64,000 bases of DNA from Arthrobacter sp. 9V (GCF_902506065.1 NZ_LR732912.1:2475016-2539015), one strand, 5' to 3'; counted from the stretch's first letter, positions 15,458 through 24,583 are shown. Notes: generated by a model not told the origin, from the letters alone. Program-made: numbers and translations.

Positions 15458-16888
15458 ATGACCGTTCAGGGCAGCGCCGCAGACGTGGCACAATCTGCTT
15501 CACCCGGACTAAAAAAGAACACCATCGGAGCCTTTGGGATGACCTTCATGGTTATCGCCGCAGCCGCACCGATGACAGCAATGGCCTCAAACCTCTCCAT
15601 CAGCCTTGCACTTGGGGTGGGTGCCGGCACCGTAGGTCAACTGATTCTCGTGGCAGGACTCTTGGCCATCTTCGCAGTTGGCTTTGTAGTCCTGAGCAGG
15701 CACGTCACCAACGCCGGAGCGTACTACGTCTTCATCGGTTACGGATTGGGAAAGCGGACTGGAGCGGCCTCCGCCTTTGTGGCATCCGTGGCGTACAACA
15801 TGGCTGCAGGAGGGATGATCGCTGCCACCGGCTACTTCGCGAGCCTCACTGTCGAGTCTTACACCGGACTCAGTGTGCCTTGGTATGTCTACGGAGCAGT
15901 CGCACTCGTTGTAACTGGGGTGTTGGGTGTTCGCGGCGTCGGAATAGCCCAACGCTTCACCACGGGCATCTCCTTGATTCAGTTCGGTATTATCATTGCC
16001 CTCGGCGTTGCAATCCTCCTGCAACGTCCCGAAGGATGGTCGTTGGCTGCTTTCTCTCCCTCCGCTGCATTCAACGGCAACATCGCCATTAGCTTGGTCT
16101 TCTGTGTGCTCTCCTTCGCCGGATTCGAAGCAACTGCAATATATGGCGAGGAAGCGAAAGCGGCCCGCCGCAGCATCAAAATTGCGACCTATAGTTCCCT
16201 GATCCTCTTGGCTGCCGTTTTCGTCTTCTCGACCTGGTCCATCGTGTCGGCCTTCGACGACGTTCAGTCCGTGGCTCTTGAGGATGCCGGGACCCTGGTA
16301 TTCCGCACCGCTGACATGTACCTGGGTCCTTGGTCCGGCGGTGTGCTGAGTACCGTGGTGACTGTCAGCTTCCTGGCCGCAGCAATCGCCTTCCACAACA
16401 TGGCGGCGAGGTACCTTTTCGCACTGGGACGCACAGGCCTCCTCCCCAAACGCCTGGCCCGGACACACTCGCGGTTCGGCACCCCCTATATCAGCTCAAT
16501 GGTCCAGATTGCCATTTCCTTTGTCATGCTGGTTCCGTTCGTCCTGACACAAGCCGATCCCATAGTGAACCTGTTCCCGGCTGTTTCAGGCATTACATCG
16601 CTGTCGCTGACCTCACTTATGATCGGCTGTTGCGTCAGCATCATCGTCGCAAGCACCCGCAAGCTCCTTCCCGAAGGACTCTGGGCAACCATCGTGGCCC
16701 CGGCGATCTCGGGAGCCGGCCTGCTCATCATCGTGATCATCATCGTCATGAACTACCAAGCGGTCACCGGAAGCGACTCCCTAGTGGTGGCCCTGATGCC
16801 GGCCATCCCCGCTGCGGCTGCAATCTATGGAGCCATCGCTTACAGAAGGCGCCACGCCGCTGACCTGGAGGAACATCTTAGGGAGTAG
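15458..16888 (+). CDS. APC-superfamily amino acid permease
   Basis: Twelve-helix cytoplasmic membrane transporter of the amino acid-polyamine-organocation superfamily, 476 residues. The N-terminal substrate-binding unwound helix region (GMTFMVIAAAAPMTAMASN), the FAGFEATAIYGEEAKAARRSI stretch of helix 6 and the loop after it, and the HNMAARYLFALGRTGLLP motif are characteristic. AGGAGT precedes the ATG by nine bases. Neighbouring lyase, cupin and gamma-glutamyltransferase-like genes suggest it imports an amino acid or amine used by this module. Exact substrate unknown. Confidence 0.9.
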   Translation: MTVQGSAADVAQSASPGLKKNTIGAFGMTFMVIAAAAPMTAMASNLSISLALGVGAGTVGQLILVAGLLAIFAVGFVVLSRHVTNAGAYYVFIGYGLGKRTGAASAFVASVAYNMAAGGMIAATGYFASLTVESYTGLSVPWYVYGAVALVVTGVLGVRGVGIAQRFTTGISLIQFGIIIALGVAILLQRPEGWSLAAFSPSAAFNGNIAISLVFCVLSFAGFEATAIYGEEAKAARRSIKIATYSSLILLAAVFVFSTWSIVSAFDDVQSVALEDAGTLVFRTADMYLGPWSGGVLSTVVTVSFLAAAIAFHNMAARYLFALGRTGLLPKRLARTHSRFGTPYISSMVQIAISFVMLVPFVLTQADPIVNLFPAVSGITSLSLTSLMIGCCVSIIVASTRKLLPEGLWATIVAPAISGAGLLIIVIIIVMNYQAVTGSDSLVVALMPAIPAAAAIYGAIAYRRRHAADLEEHLRE

Positions 16889-16895
16889 TGGGACT

Positions 16896-16927
16896 TGGAT
16901 GCGGAGCCCTTCGTGGCTCCGCATCCA
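16896..16927 (+). terminator. Rho-independent-type terminator after the permease
   Basis: Perfect 13-base-pair stem, TGGATGCGGAGCC (16896-16908) with its complement at 16915-16927 around a six-base loop, eight bases after the permease stop. A short T-rich stretch follows further down. Confidence 0.8.
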
Positions 16928-17046
16928 GGCCAGCCGGTCCGTCCGGCCCTCTTTTTTGTCCGCCTTGTCGAAACAGAATTCGGTTTCTGTACCTCAGCAG
17001 CCCAGAGGTGACCAGGGCTTTGAGTCCCGAGTAGAAAGCAAGCCGC

Positions 17047-18021
17047 ATGTTCCCAGACCACGAGCCAACCAGCGACGAATCGGGCACCCATATTTCAACG
17101 CTCATGCCAGCGTTCGATTATGAAGAACTAGCTCCCGCTGAGCTGCTGCGCCCACCTCCCCAGAGGGTGCTCGATGGCTGCCTTAGCCACCTGAATCTCT
17201 CATATGCTTCCCCCCTCGGCTGGAGGCCGCTGCTTCTGGACGTTCACCTTCCGGAAGGATCAAAAGGTCCCTACCCTGCAGTTGTGTACGTACACGGAGG
17301 TAGCTTTCTAGGAGGAATCAAGGCGATGGGACCATGGCAATCCCTGCCTGCGCAAGGAATAGCCGTGGTCTCGGTGTCCTACCGCCTGTCCGGAGAAGCC
17401 CACTTCCCGGACCCCGTCGAAGACGTCCGCGCCGCTGTGCGATGGACGCGGAGGAACGCCGAAGCATTCAACTTGGATGCCAACGCGATCGCCCTGTGGG
17501 GAAGCTCCGCCGGTGCCTACCTTGCTTCCATGGCCGCCGTTTCCGGAGAACTTCCTTTGAGCCGACCCATCGGGGACGATCTCGATACACTCACACATGT
17601 CTCCGCGGTCGTAAACCACTACGGCATCTCGGATTTCGCGAAGCTAAGTGAAGACGCGTTTGAGAATACCGAGCATGAGAAGGAAGAACTCGCCGGAATC
17701 ATTCGTCAGTTCCTGGGCTTCGATCCCATGAAGAATCCAGAAAGAGCAACCCAAGCCACGCCACTGCAAGTTGCCCGGGAACGAGGAGATTCTCCACCGT
17801 TCCTGTTCATGCATGGAGACGCTGACCATCGCGTTGGCCTTGGCCAAAGTATTCGTTTTCACGAAGGGCTCTTGGGTCTCGGCCGGAGTTCCACGTTGGT
17901 AACGCTGGCTGGGGCCGAGCACGGAGACCAGGTATTCTCTCAACGAGAAACAGTCCAGCAGGCTATCACCTTTCTGCGGGCATCCTGGGCTGACCCAAGT
18001 ACCAGAGCCCCCCGTGATTAA
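17047..18021 (+). CDS. Alpha/beta hydrolase (carboxylesterase/lipase HSL-like)
   Basis: Cytoplasmic esterase-type hydrolase of 324 residues. The oxyanion-hole motif VYVHGGSF, the nucleophile elbow LWGSSAGAYLASM and the C-terminal catalytic Asp (GDADHRVG) and His (AEHGDQ) are all in order. The family hydrolyses esters of small or aromatic acids. Its stop overlaps the start of the TetR-type gene by eight bases, so the two are co-transcribed; the regulator probably responds to the hydrolase substrate or product. Confidence 0.87.
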   Translation: MFPDHEPTSDESGTHISTLMPAFDYEELAPAELLRPPPQRVLDGCLSHLNLSYASPLGWRPLLLDVHLPEGSKGPYPAVVYVHGGSFLGGIKAMGPWQSLPAQGIAVVSVSYRLSGEAHFPDPVEDVRAAVRWTRRNAEAFNLDANAIALWGSSAGAYLASMAAVSGELPLSRPIGDDLDTLTHVSAVVNHYGISDFAKLSEDAFENTEHEKEELAGIIRQFLGFDPMKNPERATQATPLQVARERGDSPPFLFMHGDADHRVGLGQSIRFHEGLLGLGRSSTLVTLAGAEHGDQVFSQRETVQQAITFLRASWADPSTRAPRD

Positions 18022-18697
18022 CGCAACCAGCTCCAAGTCAGTCCAGGAACGGAGCCGTCGCTCGGCTCAACGAATACTCGGAGCCACCGAGAAAGCACTT
18101 GATCTCCACGGCTACTCGGAATTCAATATGGCTTCGGTGTCAGCAGGCTCTGGACTGTCGATAGGCGCGCTTTACGCACATTTCGCGAACAAAGAAGCGC
18201 TGCTTCGTGAGGTGAAGAACGACGTACTGACCAGGCTTGAGCTCAAACTCGAACAGCGGCTCCAAATCACCGCGGACGATGTTGAAAGTACCATAGATGC
18301 TTTCGTCACCGAACTGTCAGGTTCACTCACGGATCAACGGAAACTCTTTGCATTCATCTTCGCGCAGAGCGTTCACGATGCTGAGATGCGCAAACGTGGG
18401 TTCCTGTTCCATCAGAGACTCAAGACAATTCTGCGCCACACCCTGCTTCTCAACCATCCTGGCAGGGACACTGGTTTCGATGAATCTGTTGACTTCGTAT
18501 ACGAACTTATGGTGCAAGGCCTTCTCATGCGCGTCACATCATTAGGGACTATCACCGAGGCTGAACACGTGTATGACGGGTTTCCCAACCCCGAGGTTTA
18601 CGAGAGGGAACTCATCCGAGCAGTCACCTCATATCTACTGCGCAGCGTGCCGTCCCAAAAACTTCGGCGCCCAGCCAAAACGCACAACAAATCCTAA
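18014..18697 (+). CDS. TetR/AcrR-family regulator
   Basis: A 227-residue repressor-type protein. The N-terminal helix-turn-helix reads RILGATEKALDLHGYSEFNMASVSAGSGLSIGALYAHFANKEALL in pattern (about residues 17-65), followed by a helical ligand domain. It starts at a GTG inside the esterase gene and is followed 20 bases after its stop by the FAD monooxygenase gene, so it likely controls this esterase - regulator - monooxygenase unit. Ligand unknown. Confidence 0.9.
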   Translation: MINATSSKSVQERSRRSAQRILGATEKALDLHGYSEFNMASVSAGSGLSIGALYAHFANKEALLREVKNDVLTRLELKLEQRLQITADDVESTIDAFVTELSGSLTDQRKLFAFIFAQSVHDAEMRKRGFLFHQRLKTILRHTLLLNHPGRDTGFDESVDFVYELMVQGLLMRVTSLGTITEAEHVYDGFPNPEVYERELIRAVTSYLLRSVPSQKLRRPAKTHNKS

Positions 18698-18716
18698 CCA
18701 TCCCAGAGAGGCCACC

Positions 18717-19907
18717 ATGCCACAGGAAGTCCCAACCACCCAGGATGCGCCCTCCGCGTCCACCAACACTGCTCGCACCCGCACTGCACTCATCGTGGGC
18801 GCCAGCATGGCAGGTCTCTCTGCGGCCGCCCAACTCTCGGCTGTCGGCTACAGAACAACAGTGGTTGAGAGATCACCGCACTTGAGACTGACTGGAACGC
18901 CTATCGACGTCCGCGGCGAAGCGTTGGCCGTCGCCGGGAAAATGGAAATTCTTGAAGACCTGCGTAAGAACAGGGTAAATAGTGATGAACGACCAGTGTT
19001 TACCACTTTCGTCAACGAAAACGGGGATGCTGTTGCCCAACTACCCTTGGAAATGGCCAACGACTCCGACGATGACATCGAGATCTCCCGTGAAGCGTTG
19101 ATTAACATCCTTCATGCCAAGACGGACGGGACCACCGAATTCGTGTATCGCGACTGGCCGGTTTCCATCACTGATGGTGAAACAAACGTTGTTGTGCAGT
19201 TTGCAAGCGGGGAACAGAAGACCTTTGACATCGTCGTGGGCGCCGATGGGATTCACTCTTCAGTGCGGCGACTTCTGATTGGTCCGGAAAGCTTGTATCG
19301 AAAGCACCTGGGCGTTTACTACGCAATCGTCGACCTCCCCCGCTCCAGCAAAGGTATCAGCGGCGAAAGCCGAACGTTCAACTGCCCGGGCCGGATGGTG
19401 GGGATCAACGACTACGGAGACCGCTCGTTCGGTGTTTTTGCCTACAGAGGCCCGGAAACCGAATACGACTACCGAGATACAACAGCGCAGAAGAAGCTCC
19501 TTATACAAGCATTCGAAGCAGAGCAAGGATGGCACATCCCGTTTCTTCTCGATGCCGCGTGGGAAGCCTCCGAGATCTACTTCGACTCCGTCAGCCAAGT
19601 TCACATGCCCCGATGGTCCCAAGGACGTGTAGTGCTGGTCGGGGACGCCGCGCACGCGGCATCGCTATTCTCAGGGAGGGGAACATCCTTAGCGATCATG
19701 GGTGCTGCCATCCTCGCTGAAGAACTCCACGCTTCCGATCACGCACATGGAGTCGCATTCGCCCGGTACGAGTCCCGCCTCCGGCCTGCTGTGGTCAAGG
19801 CGCAAGAGGGGGTCTTGGAAGCACGCGACTTCATGGTGCCGGAGACCCAGGACCAAATTGATGAGCGAAACCGACAATTTCCCCTGATTTCACTCCCGCT
19901 GGCCTAA
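18717..19907 (+). CDS. FAD-dependent monooxygenase (aromatic hydroxylase type)
   Basis: Group A flavoprotein monooxygenase of 396 residues, which would hydroxylate an aromatic or enolic ring with NAD(P)H and oxygen. The FAD motif LIVGASMAGLSAA, the DG motif VVGADGIHSSVRR and the GD motif VVLVGDAAHAAS are in order; the closest look is to PHBH/TetX-like enzymes. The ATG at 18717 has AGAGAGG upstream and 48 further in-frame upstream codons overlap the TetR gene. With the esterase and the convergent cyclase-family gene it suggests oxidation of a cyclic or aromatic compound. Confidence 0.88.
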   Translation: MPQEVPTTQDAPSASTNTARTRTALIVGASMAGLSAAAQLSAVGYRTTVVERSPHLRLTGTPIDVRGEALAVAGKMEILEDLRKNRVNSDERPVFTTFVNENGDAVAQLPLEMANDSDDDIEISREALINILHAKTDGTTEFVYRDWPVSITDGETNVVVQFASGEQKTFDIVVGADGIHSSVRRLLIGPESLYRKHLGVYYAIVDLPRSSKGISGESRTFNCPGRMVGINDYGDRSFGVFAYRGPETEYDYRDTTAQKKLLIQAFEAEQGWHIPFLLDAAWEASEIYFDSVSQVHMPRWSQGRVVLVGDAAHAASLFSGRGTSLAIMGAAILAEELHASDHAHGVAFARYESRLRPAVVKAQEGVLEARDFMVPETQDQIDERNRQFPLISLPLA

Positions 19908-19916
19908 AAACATCAC

Positions 19917-19950
19917 AAGGCGGCTCTCCGGGATACCGGACAGCCGCCTT
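19917..19950. terminator. Hairpin between convergent genes
   Basis: AAGGCGGCT (19917-19925) pairs with AGCCGCCTT (19942-19950), ten bases after the monooxygenase stop. The inner loop can pair further through CCGG. Confidence 0.65.
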
Positions 19951-20229
19951 CTGCGAACATTCACCCCGACCAGCGCCGCACCGCCATCCGCAGACCCCAG
20001 CACGTCAGCCAGCCCAGCAACTGCAGCGAGTAAGCCTGGCAGAAACCGCATCAACTCTGTGGTCGGCGCGTGCCGCAGGGTCGGAGTTCCCTGTTGACTT
20101 GGGTGGCGGAGCGTGAGCTTTCGCTCGACCTGACAAAACGTCCATTATCGGCGCTGGCGGATCACGCACACTCAGTCTCTGGCTCTGCGTCGGGCCCATT
20201 CGAGCGCGGCCACAACGCTGGTAGACGGG
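19951..20229. other. Intergenic stretch without a recognised gene
   Basis: Between two convergent genes. Reading frames here are short and show no protein similarity I can recognise. No repeat or RNA was seen beyond the hairpin at its left edge. Confidence 0.5.
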
Positions 20230-21204
20230 CTACTTAATAACGACCGGGTTGACCGGTGCGCCCGAGCCGCCAACAATCTTCATAGGAGCGGCAGTGTAGA
20301 GGAAAGTCCATTGCCCGTCAGAGGAGCAATCCTCGGCAAGTTTATCCAAGGCGATAATTTCCGTAAATGCGATGCCCAGGTTACGCATGAGCGCGTTGTG
20401 CAGTGGAAGGTCAACTCCGCTGACCGGGTCGCGGGTGACCTCGTTGCCGATGGTATCAGTGACTAGGTTGGGTATTTCCATATCTCGGAACCACTCCACT
20501 AGCTGCGGGGAGTAGGTCAGGCCAGGTTCTAGGAAGTCGCGGTAGAACTCCGTTTCCTCCGTTTCGTAATAGGAGCCGACCCAGCCTGTGCGAATAAGTA
20601 GTATGTCGCGTTTATGGATGGTGACACCCTGTGCTGACGCAGCAGCCACCAGGTCCTCATGGGAGAAAGTTTCGCCTCTTTCCAAGGCCGCTTTGCCCCG
20701 AAAGCGCGCGATGTCGATGAGGATGCCCCTTCCCACGATTCCGCGTTCTGCTATAGGGAAGACGCTGGCCTTCTTCAGGCTCCCGATGGTTGTCTCTGCG
20801 GCATACCCATTGTAAATTTTTTCGCCGTACCACATATGCCCCAACGCGTCGTACTGACTGGTTCCCTGAAGATACATGGTGATCACATCATCGGCGTATT
20901 CAAGATCGCCATTGAAGCTAGGGCCTGTCCCACAGAGAAAATTTCTCCGGTCCATGACGTTAGTCCTCACTGCGGTCTTTCGGCCGGGCCAGATCGGATC
21001 GCCTTCTGGATTGCCAATTGGAATGGCCAGAGTAAAACTCTTCCCGGTACGGATTTCCGCCGCACCGCGCTGAGCTTCTTCGACTGTAAGGTAATTCAAG
21101 GAGCCGACTTCATCCTCGGGTCCCCACTTCCCCCAATTCTTAGGCGAATCACGTAGAAGTTCCTGCAATGTGGGCGTGCCCAGGGTTTCCTCGGTCTCAG
21201 TCAT
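20230..21204 (-). CDS. Cyclase-family protein (kynurenine formamidase/isatin hydrolase superfamily)
   Basis: Metal-dependent hydrolase of the cyclase family, 324 residues from the ATG at 21204, which has AAGGAGC upstream. The family opens lactams, formamides or lactones. The metal-binding signature appears as the variant QGTSQYDALGHMWYG rather than the common GTHxDxPxH, as in the longer, fungal-type branch. The C-terminal VTDTIGNEV and HNALMRNLGI segments are also typical. The upstream 51 codons of the frame are unlike the family. It faces the FAD monooxygenase and may act in the same breakdown route, but this is inference. Confidence 0.82.
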   Translation of the reverse strand: MTETEETLGTPTLQELLRDSPKNWGKWGPEDEVGSLNYLTVEEAQRGAAEIRTGKSFTLAIPIGNPEGDPIWPGRKTAVRTNVMDRRNFLCGTGPSFNGDLEYADDVITMYLQGTSQYDALGHMWYGEKIYNGYAAETTIGSLKKASVFPIAERGIVGRGILIDIARFRGKAALERGETFSHEDLVAAASAQGVTIHKRDILLIRTGWVGSYYETEETEFYRDFLEPGLTYSPQLVEWFRDMEIPNLVTDTIGNEVTRDPVSGVDLPLHNALMRNLGIAFTEIIALDKLAEDCSSDGQWTFLYTAAPMKIVGGSGAPVNPVVIK

Positions 21205-21427
21205 CGCTAGCTCCTTAGGTTTCTCGGGACTGCAGCACCAATTGCTGAAGAGATTCTTGTGATCGGCGTCAATTCGGTCGATCGCTCTGGCCTCAGTGGC
21301 GAGGTGCCGGTGGCGCAGACTAGGGCGGAATGATGACCAGCTCTCGCGGCTTGGCATCCCTGCCGGCTACAGCGCCGTATTCCTAGGGAGTCCAGGCACT
21401 AGGCAGCCCAAGCACGGAGGCGCCGGT

Positions 21428-21631
21428 TTACCGGGGCGATTCAGTCAACTTGAAAATCGTTGAACTGTCGCCATCAAAGGTCATCTTGCGGCCGTACCCG
21501 TCGATCCATGACCAGAAATAGGAGGCATCATCACCTATATCGTCGACGGTGGCTCTTAGGATTGGAGACCCAGGTACTTGGACGAGCACCCTGTCCCCCT
21601 TGTTGAGATGCACCCAATCGTCATAGCCCAC
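21428..21631 (-). CDS. Small SH3-like protein, possibly truncated by a stop codon
   Basis: 67 residues from a GTG at 21631, with strands KGDRVLVQV, PILRATVDD and a WSWIDGYGRKM segment. It resembles the operon protein at 4844-5083. No ribosome site precedes the GTG. Reading the same frame upstream gives METNIKIPDVHPAGD from an ATG at 21691, then an in-frame TAG at 21646-21644, then this protein. The 4844 relative also opens with METN, so the TAG may be a nonsense mutation in a gene that once ran 21691-21428. Function unknown. Confidence 0.5.
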   Translation of the reverse strand: MGYDDWVHLNKGDRVLVQVPGSPILRATVDDIGDDASYFWSWIDGYGRKMTFDGDSSTIFKLTESPR

Positions 21632-21797
21632 TCTGCAAACGTGCTAGTCCCCCGCTGGGTGCACATCCGGGATTTTAATGTTGGTTTCCATGATCTTCGA
21701 TCCCATTTCCGTGGCGGCCGCTGGCTCCTCCGACTGTCAATTCGTACCGGACAGTCAGGATTGAAGCTGCCTAACGGCCATCTCTTGATCCAAATTA

Positions 21798-21834
21798 CAT
21801 CAGTGGGCCAGCCACACGACCTGGCCCACTGATG
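21798..21834 (-). terminator. Terminator after the symporter-hydrolase operon
   Basis: Fourteen-base-pair perfect stem, CATCAGTGGGCCAG (21798-21811) with its complement at 21821-21834, four bases downstream of the hydrolase stop on the minus strand. Confidence 0.8.
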
Positions 21835-21837
21835 TTT

Positions 21838-22800
21838 TTAGGACCAGCTTTTGATGAACTCAAGAACTGCCGAGTCAACCTCTGCGGGCTTTGAAGCACT
21901 CAGGAAGTGATGACCGCCTTCGATGACCTCCAGCCGGACCTCCCGCGCACCAGTGAACATGAGGATTTCTTTTTCTGCATTGGCCACGGAATAGACCTTG
22001 TCCTCTGAGCCGTGCAACCACAGCACGGGTGAAGTAATGTCCCGCAGTCGTCCATGAAGCCCGTCACGGTCCCTGAGGTTAATGGTGCTGAGCAACAGCC
22101 GTCGGCGACCGTCGTCTCCGGAGTAGTTGGAACGGTAGGTAGCCAGCCAGAATTTGCGTTCCTCAGGTGCGAGTCCGCCCAGTGCAGCGTCAAAGGTATC
22201 GTCGACAAACTGCTCGGGTACCACCCATTCGTCCGGTACCGGGTCTGCGAAGGCCTCGATGAAAGGCGTGCAGAATTCCGGGGCATCCCAACAGCCGAGC
22301 TGCCGGCTTTTGAGGGTCTCGGAATCCATGGACGAGCCCAGCGGAATGATTCCCCGGACTACTTCCGGCGCCAACAAGGCCATGCGCGCCGCTATCCATC
22401 CTCCTTGGGATGTCCCCAGCACGAAGGCCTCGTTGATACCTAAAGCGGCCAGGGCCTGCAGGTTGGCGACTGCGCTGTCCCAGTAAGAGAAGTGTTGGTA
22501 GGACGCTCTTGTACGGCCGTGACCGTAGGGTTCAAGTGCCAGGAGGTTCACTGCCGACGTCAGGGCGGCGTTGGCGAACTGGGGCCTATAGAGTTCAGCA
22601 GATGTGGTGTAGGAATTGATCAGCACCAGTGTGGGCAGATCCGGGTTATATTGACCGCTCAGTGTGTATCCAACCACTGATCCGCCAAGGTGCGGGACGC
22701 TTACGGTCTGCTCGATCTTTCTCATGTTCCTATTACTTTCTTCCTGTTGTGAGACTCGTTGGCCGGAGGCTGCGCCTGGAGCCAGTGGTATGGATGTCAT
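21838..22800 (-). CDS. Alpha/beta hydrolase
   Basis: Hydrolase of the alpha/beta fold, 320 residues as listed. The nucleophile elbow FVLGTSQGGWIAARMAL, the acid-region WLHGSEDKVYS and the catalytic histidine in EGGHHFLSASKP are intact. The ATG at 22800 overlaps the symporter stop by four bases; an alternative ATG at 22725 (MRKIEQTVSVPHLGG) has AGGAAG-like sequence nearby and starts at the first conserved strand, so the true protein may be 295 residues. Being the last gene of the symporter operon, it probably acts on the imported compound. Confidence 0.83.
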   Translation of the reverse strand: MTSIPLAPGAASGQRVSQQEESNRNMRKIEQTVSVPHLGGSVVGYTLSGQYNPDLPTLVLINSYTTSAELYRPQFANAALTSAVNLLALEPYGHGRTRASYQHFSYWDSAVANLQALAALGINEAFVLGTSQGGWIAARMALLAPEVVRGIIPLGSSMDSETLKSRQLGCWDAPEFCTPFIEAFADPVPDEWVVPEQFVDDTFDAALGGLAPEERKFWLATYRSNYSGDDGRRRLLLSTINLRDRDGLHGRLRDITSPVLWLHGSEDKVYSVANAEKEILMFTGAREVRLEVIEGGHHFLSASKPAEVDSAVLEFIKSWS

Positions 22801-24347
22801 GCTGATTCTTGGCTCGGTACGGATTCCGTTTCCTTCAGTGCAGAAGTTTCCCCTGCTACTTCGGCACGGGAGCGGGCTGCGCGGAAAAGGCCGTCAACTC
22901 TGGACAGCTCGGCGTCGCTGCTTCGACGGGTGAGACTGACCAGGACGTAAACAATCAGATTCACGATCAACCCAACCAAACCGGCTCCAAACCCGCCGAG
23001 CCACGGAATTGCGCCACCTGTATCCATGTACGGAATGGTCAGCGCCAGGGCTATCACTGTGCCGATAAAAAGCCCCGCGATGGCTCCGTCCTTGTTGCCG
23101 CGGCGCCAGATCAGTCCACCGAAAATAGGGACAGCCAGCTGGATGATTGCTTGGTAGGCAAGCTGGGCCACTCCGGCCAGGTTTGACCACCCGTAGATCT
23201 GATTTGCGATGACTGCTGCAATGATGGCGGCGCCCGCCATGGATCCTTTTGCCAGATAAAGTTCCTGCTTATCACTCAACGGCCGGATCACGCCGACGAT
23301 GTCGTTGGCAACCTGCGTCCCAAGGGATTGTGTGACACCGTCAACAAATCCCATGCTGGCCGCAAAGACGATGAGCAACGCAAAGGCAAGGAGCCAAGTT
23401 CCACCAGCGTCTTGCGTGAGGGCGAAGAAGGCCGACAACGGATCCGCCGAGGCAAGGGACATGGGCGCGGCGCAAAGCGCCACAGCCATAAGCAACACGA
23501 AGAAAACAAAGCCGATCACCATGGCTTGGAGGGAGCCCTTCTTGACTTCCCGCACACTCCCGGCGGTATAAATCCGGGTGAAAATCATGGGCCAGCACAA
23601 GCTGCCGATGATCCCGGAAGCGACAATTCCGAAGTAGAACCATTCGCCGCTTTCTGAGCCGTAGCCTGGGAGGCTTAGCTGCGCGGTGGTCAGCTGTTCA
23701 AGATTCGAGAAGCCGCCGAAGTAGAAGATCAGCAGGCCCAAGCACAGCACGGCAGAACCGACGTATGCCACGATCCCCTGAACCATGTCGGTGACGATCA
23801 GTCCACGCATGCCCATTTGCACAGTCCAGAACTGACGAACTACGAGCACTGCGATACCGATCAGAATCGAGACCTCGAACGAGAGATTTCCCAAGGAAGC
23901 CCATTGGATGACCGCACCCATGGCAATGAGTCCGAGGATGAGCCAGGGAAGTAGAGCCACCACACTAATGGCGCTGCTAAGTAGCTTCAGTCCAGGACTG
24001 TTGTAGCGCAGGGACAGCAGGTCCGACTGAGTTCGTAGGTCGAACTGTTTGCCCCATTTCCACACTGGTCGCGCGATGAAGTACATGGCGAGAACGCCCA
24101 AAGTGGAATAGACGAGGAAGTACAAACCAATGACACCGCTGACCACGGCAAATCCAAAGACCGCAGTAAACGTTGAGCCGGGCCACCACGAATTGGTGTA
24201 AGCCATTGATACGAACCAGCTGGAAAATGACCTTTCGCCCACCGCATAGCTGCTGAAATCCGAGACGCTGCGGCCATGCTTGGTTTTATGCAGCACAAGG
24301 ACAATAAGCAAGAAGAATGCCGCGAGGACTCCGAAAGTGATAAGCAT
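22797..24347 (-). CDS. Sodium:solute symporter (SSS family)
   Basis: Cytoplasmic membrane transporter of 516 residues with about 13 hydrophobic helices. The family features YAVGERSFSSWFVSMAYTNSWWPGSTF at helix 1-2, LPWLILGLIAMG and the sodium-site region of helix 8 (ASMGFVDGVTQSLGTQVANDI) are visible. It imports a small organic solute with sodium. It starts one base into the stop of the small membrane protein upstream and overlaps the hydrolase downstream, making a three-gene operon. Confidence 0.88.
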   Translation of the reverse strand: MLITFGVLAAFFLLIVLVLHKTKHGRSVSDFSSYAVGERSFSSWFVSMAYTNSWWPGSTFTAVFGFAVVSGVIGLYFLVYSTLGVLAMYFIARPVWKWGKQFDLRTQSDLLSLRYNSPGLKLLSSAISVVALLPWLILGLIAMGAVIQWASLGNLSFEVSILIGIAVLVVRQFWTVQMGMRGLIVTDMVQGIVAYVGSAVLCLGLLIFYFGGFSNLEQLTTAQLSLPGYGSESGEWFYFGIVASGIIGSLCWPMIFTRIYTAGSVREVKKGSLQAMVIGFVFFVLLMAVALCAAPMSLASADPLSAFFALTQDAGGTWLLAFALLIVFAASMGFVDGVTQSLGTQVANDIVGVIRPLSDKQELYLAKGSMAGAAIIAAVIANQIYGWSNLAGVAQLAYQAIIQLAVPIFGGLIWRRGNKDGAIAGLFIGTVIALALTIPYMDTGGAIPWLGGFGAGLVGLIVNLIVYVLVSLTRRSSDAELSRVDGLFRAARSRAEVAGETSALKETESVPSQESA

Positions 24348-24583
24348 CAGTCCAACTCCCCCCGCCGTCCCTCAACACGCCACAGGCCGTAAGCGACCAC
24401 GATGGGTGCCGCCGAGATCAAAAGGAGATACCAGATTGAGCCGGGAACGCCGGCAAACAGCTTGTGCTCTGCAGAAAGTGGGATGTACAGCGGCGGCGCC
24501 AAGGCCAGCACAAATATCAGGGTGAACAGCGTGCCGAAAAGTAGATTAGAAAAGGACCGCCTGTGAATCTCTGCGCGTTCCAT
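24347..24583 (-). CDS. Small membrane partner of the sodium:solute symporter (DUF3311-like)
   Basis: 78 residues with two hydrophobic helices (about 15-34 and 47-66) and a charged C-terminus. Short two-helix proteins are often encoded immediately before SSS transporters and are thought to be accessory subunits; the TGATG overlap with the symporter start supports that. No catalytic motif. Confidence 0.72.
   Translation of the reverse strand: MERAEIHRRSFSNLLFGTLFTLIFVLALAPPLYIPLSAEHKLFAGVPGSIWYLLLISAAPIVVAYGLWRVEGRRGELD

Noticed and set aside
15587..16468. 293-codon minus-strand frame opposite the amino-acid permease
   Set aside because: High-GC shadow of a gene with obvious permease motifs; rich in Gly, Glu and His with no domain.
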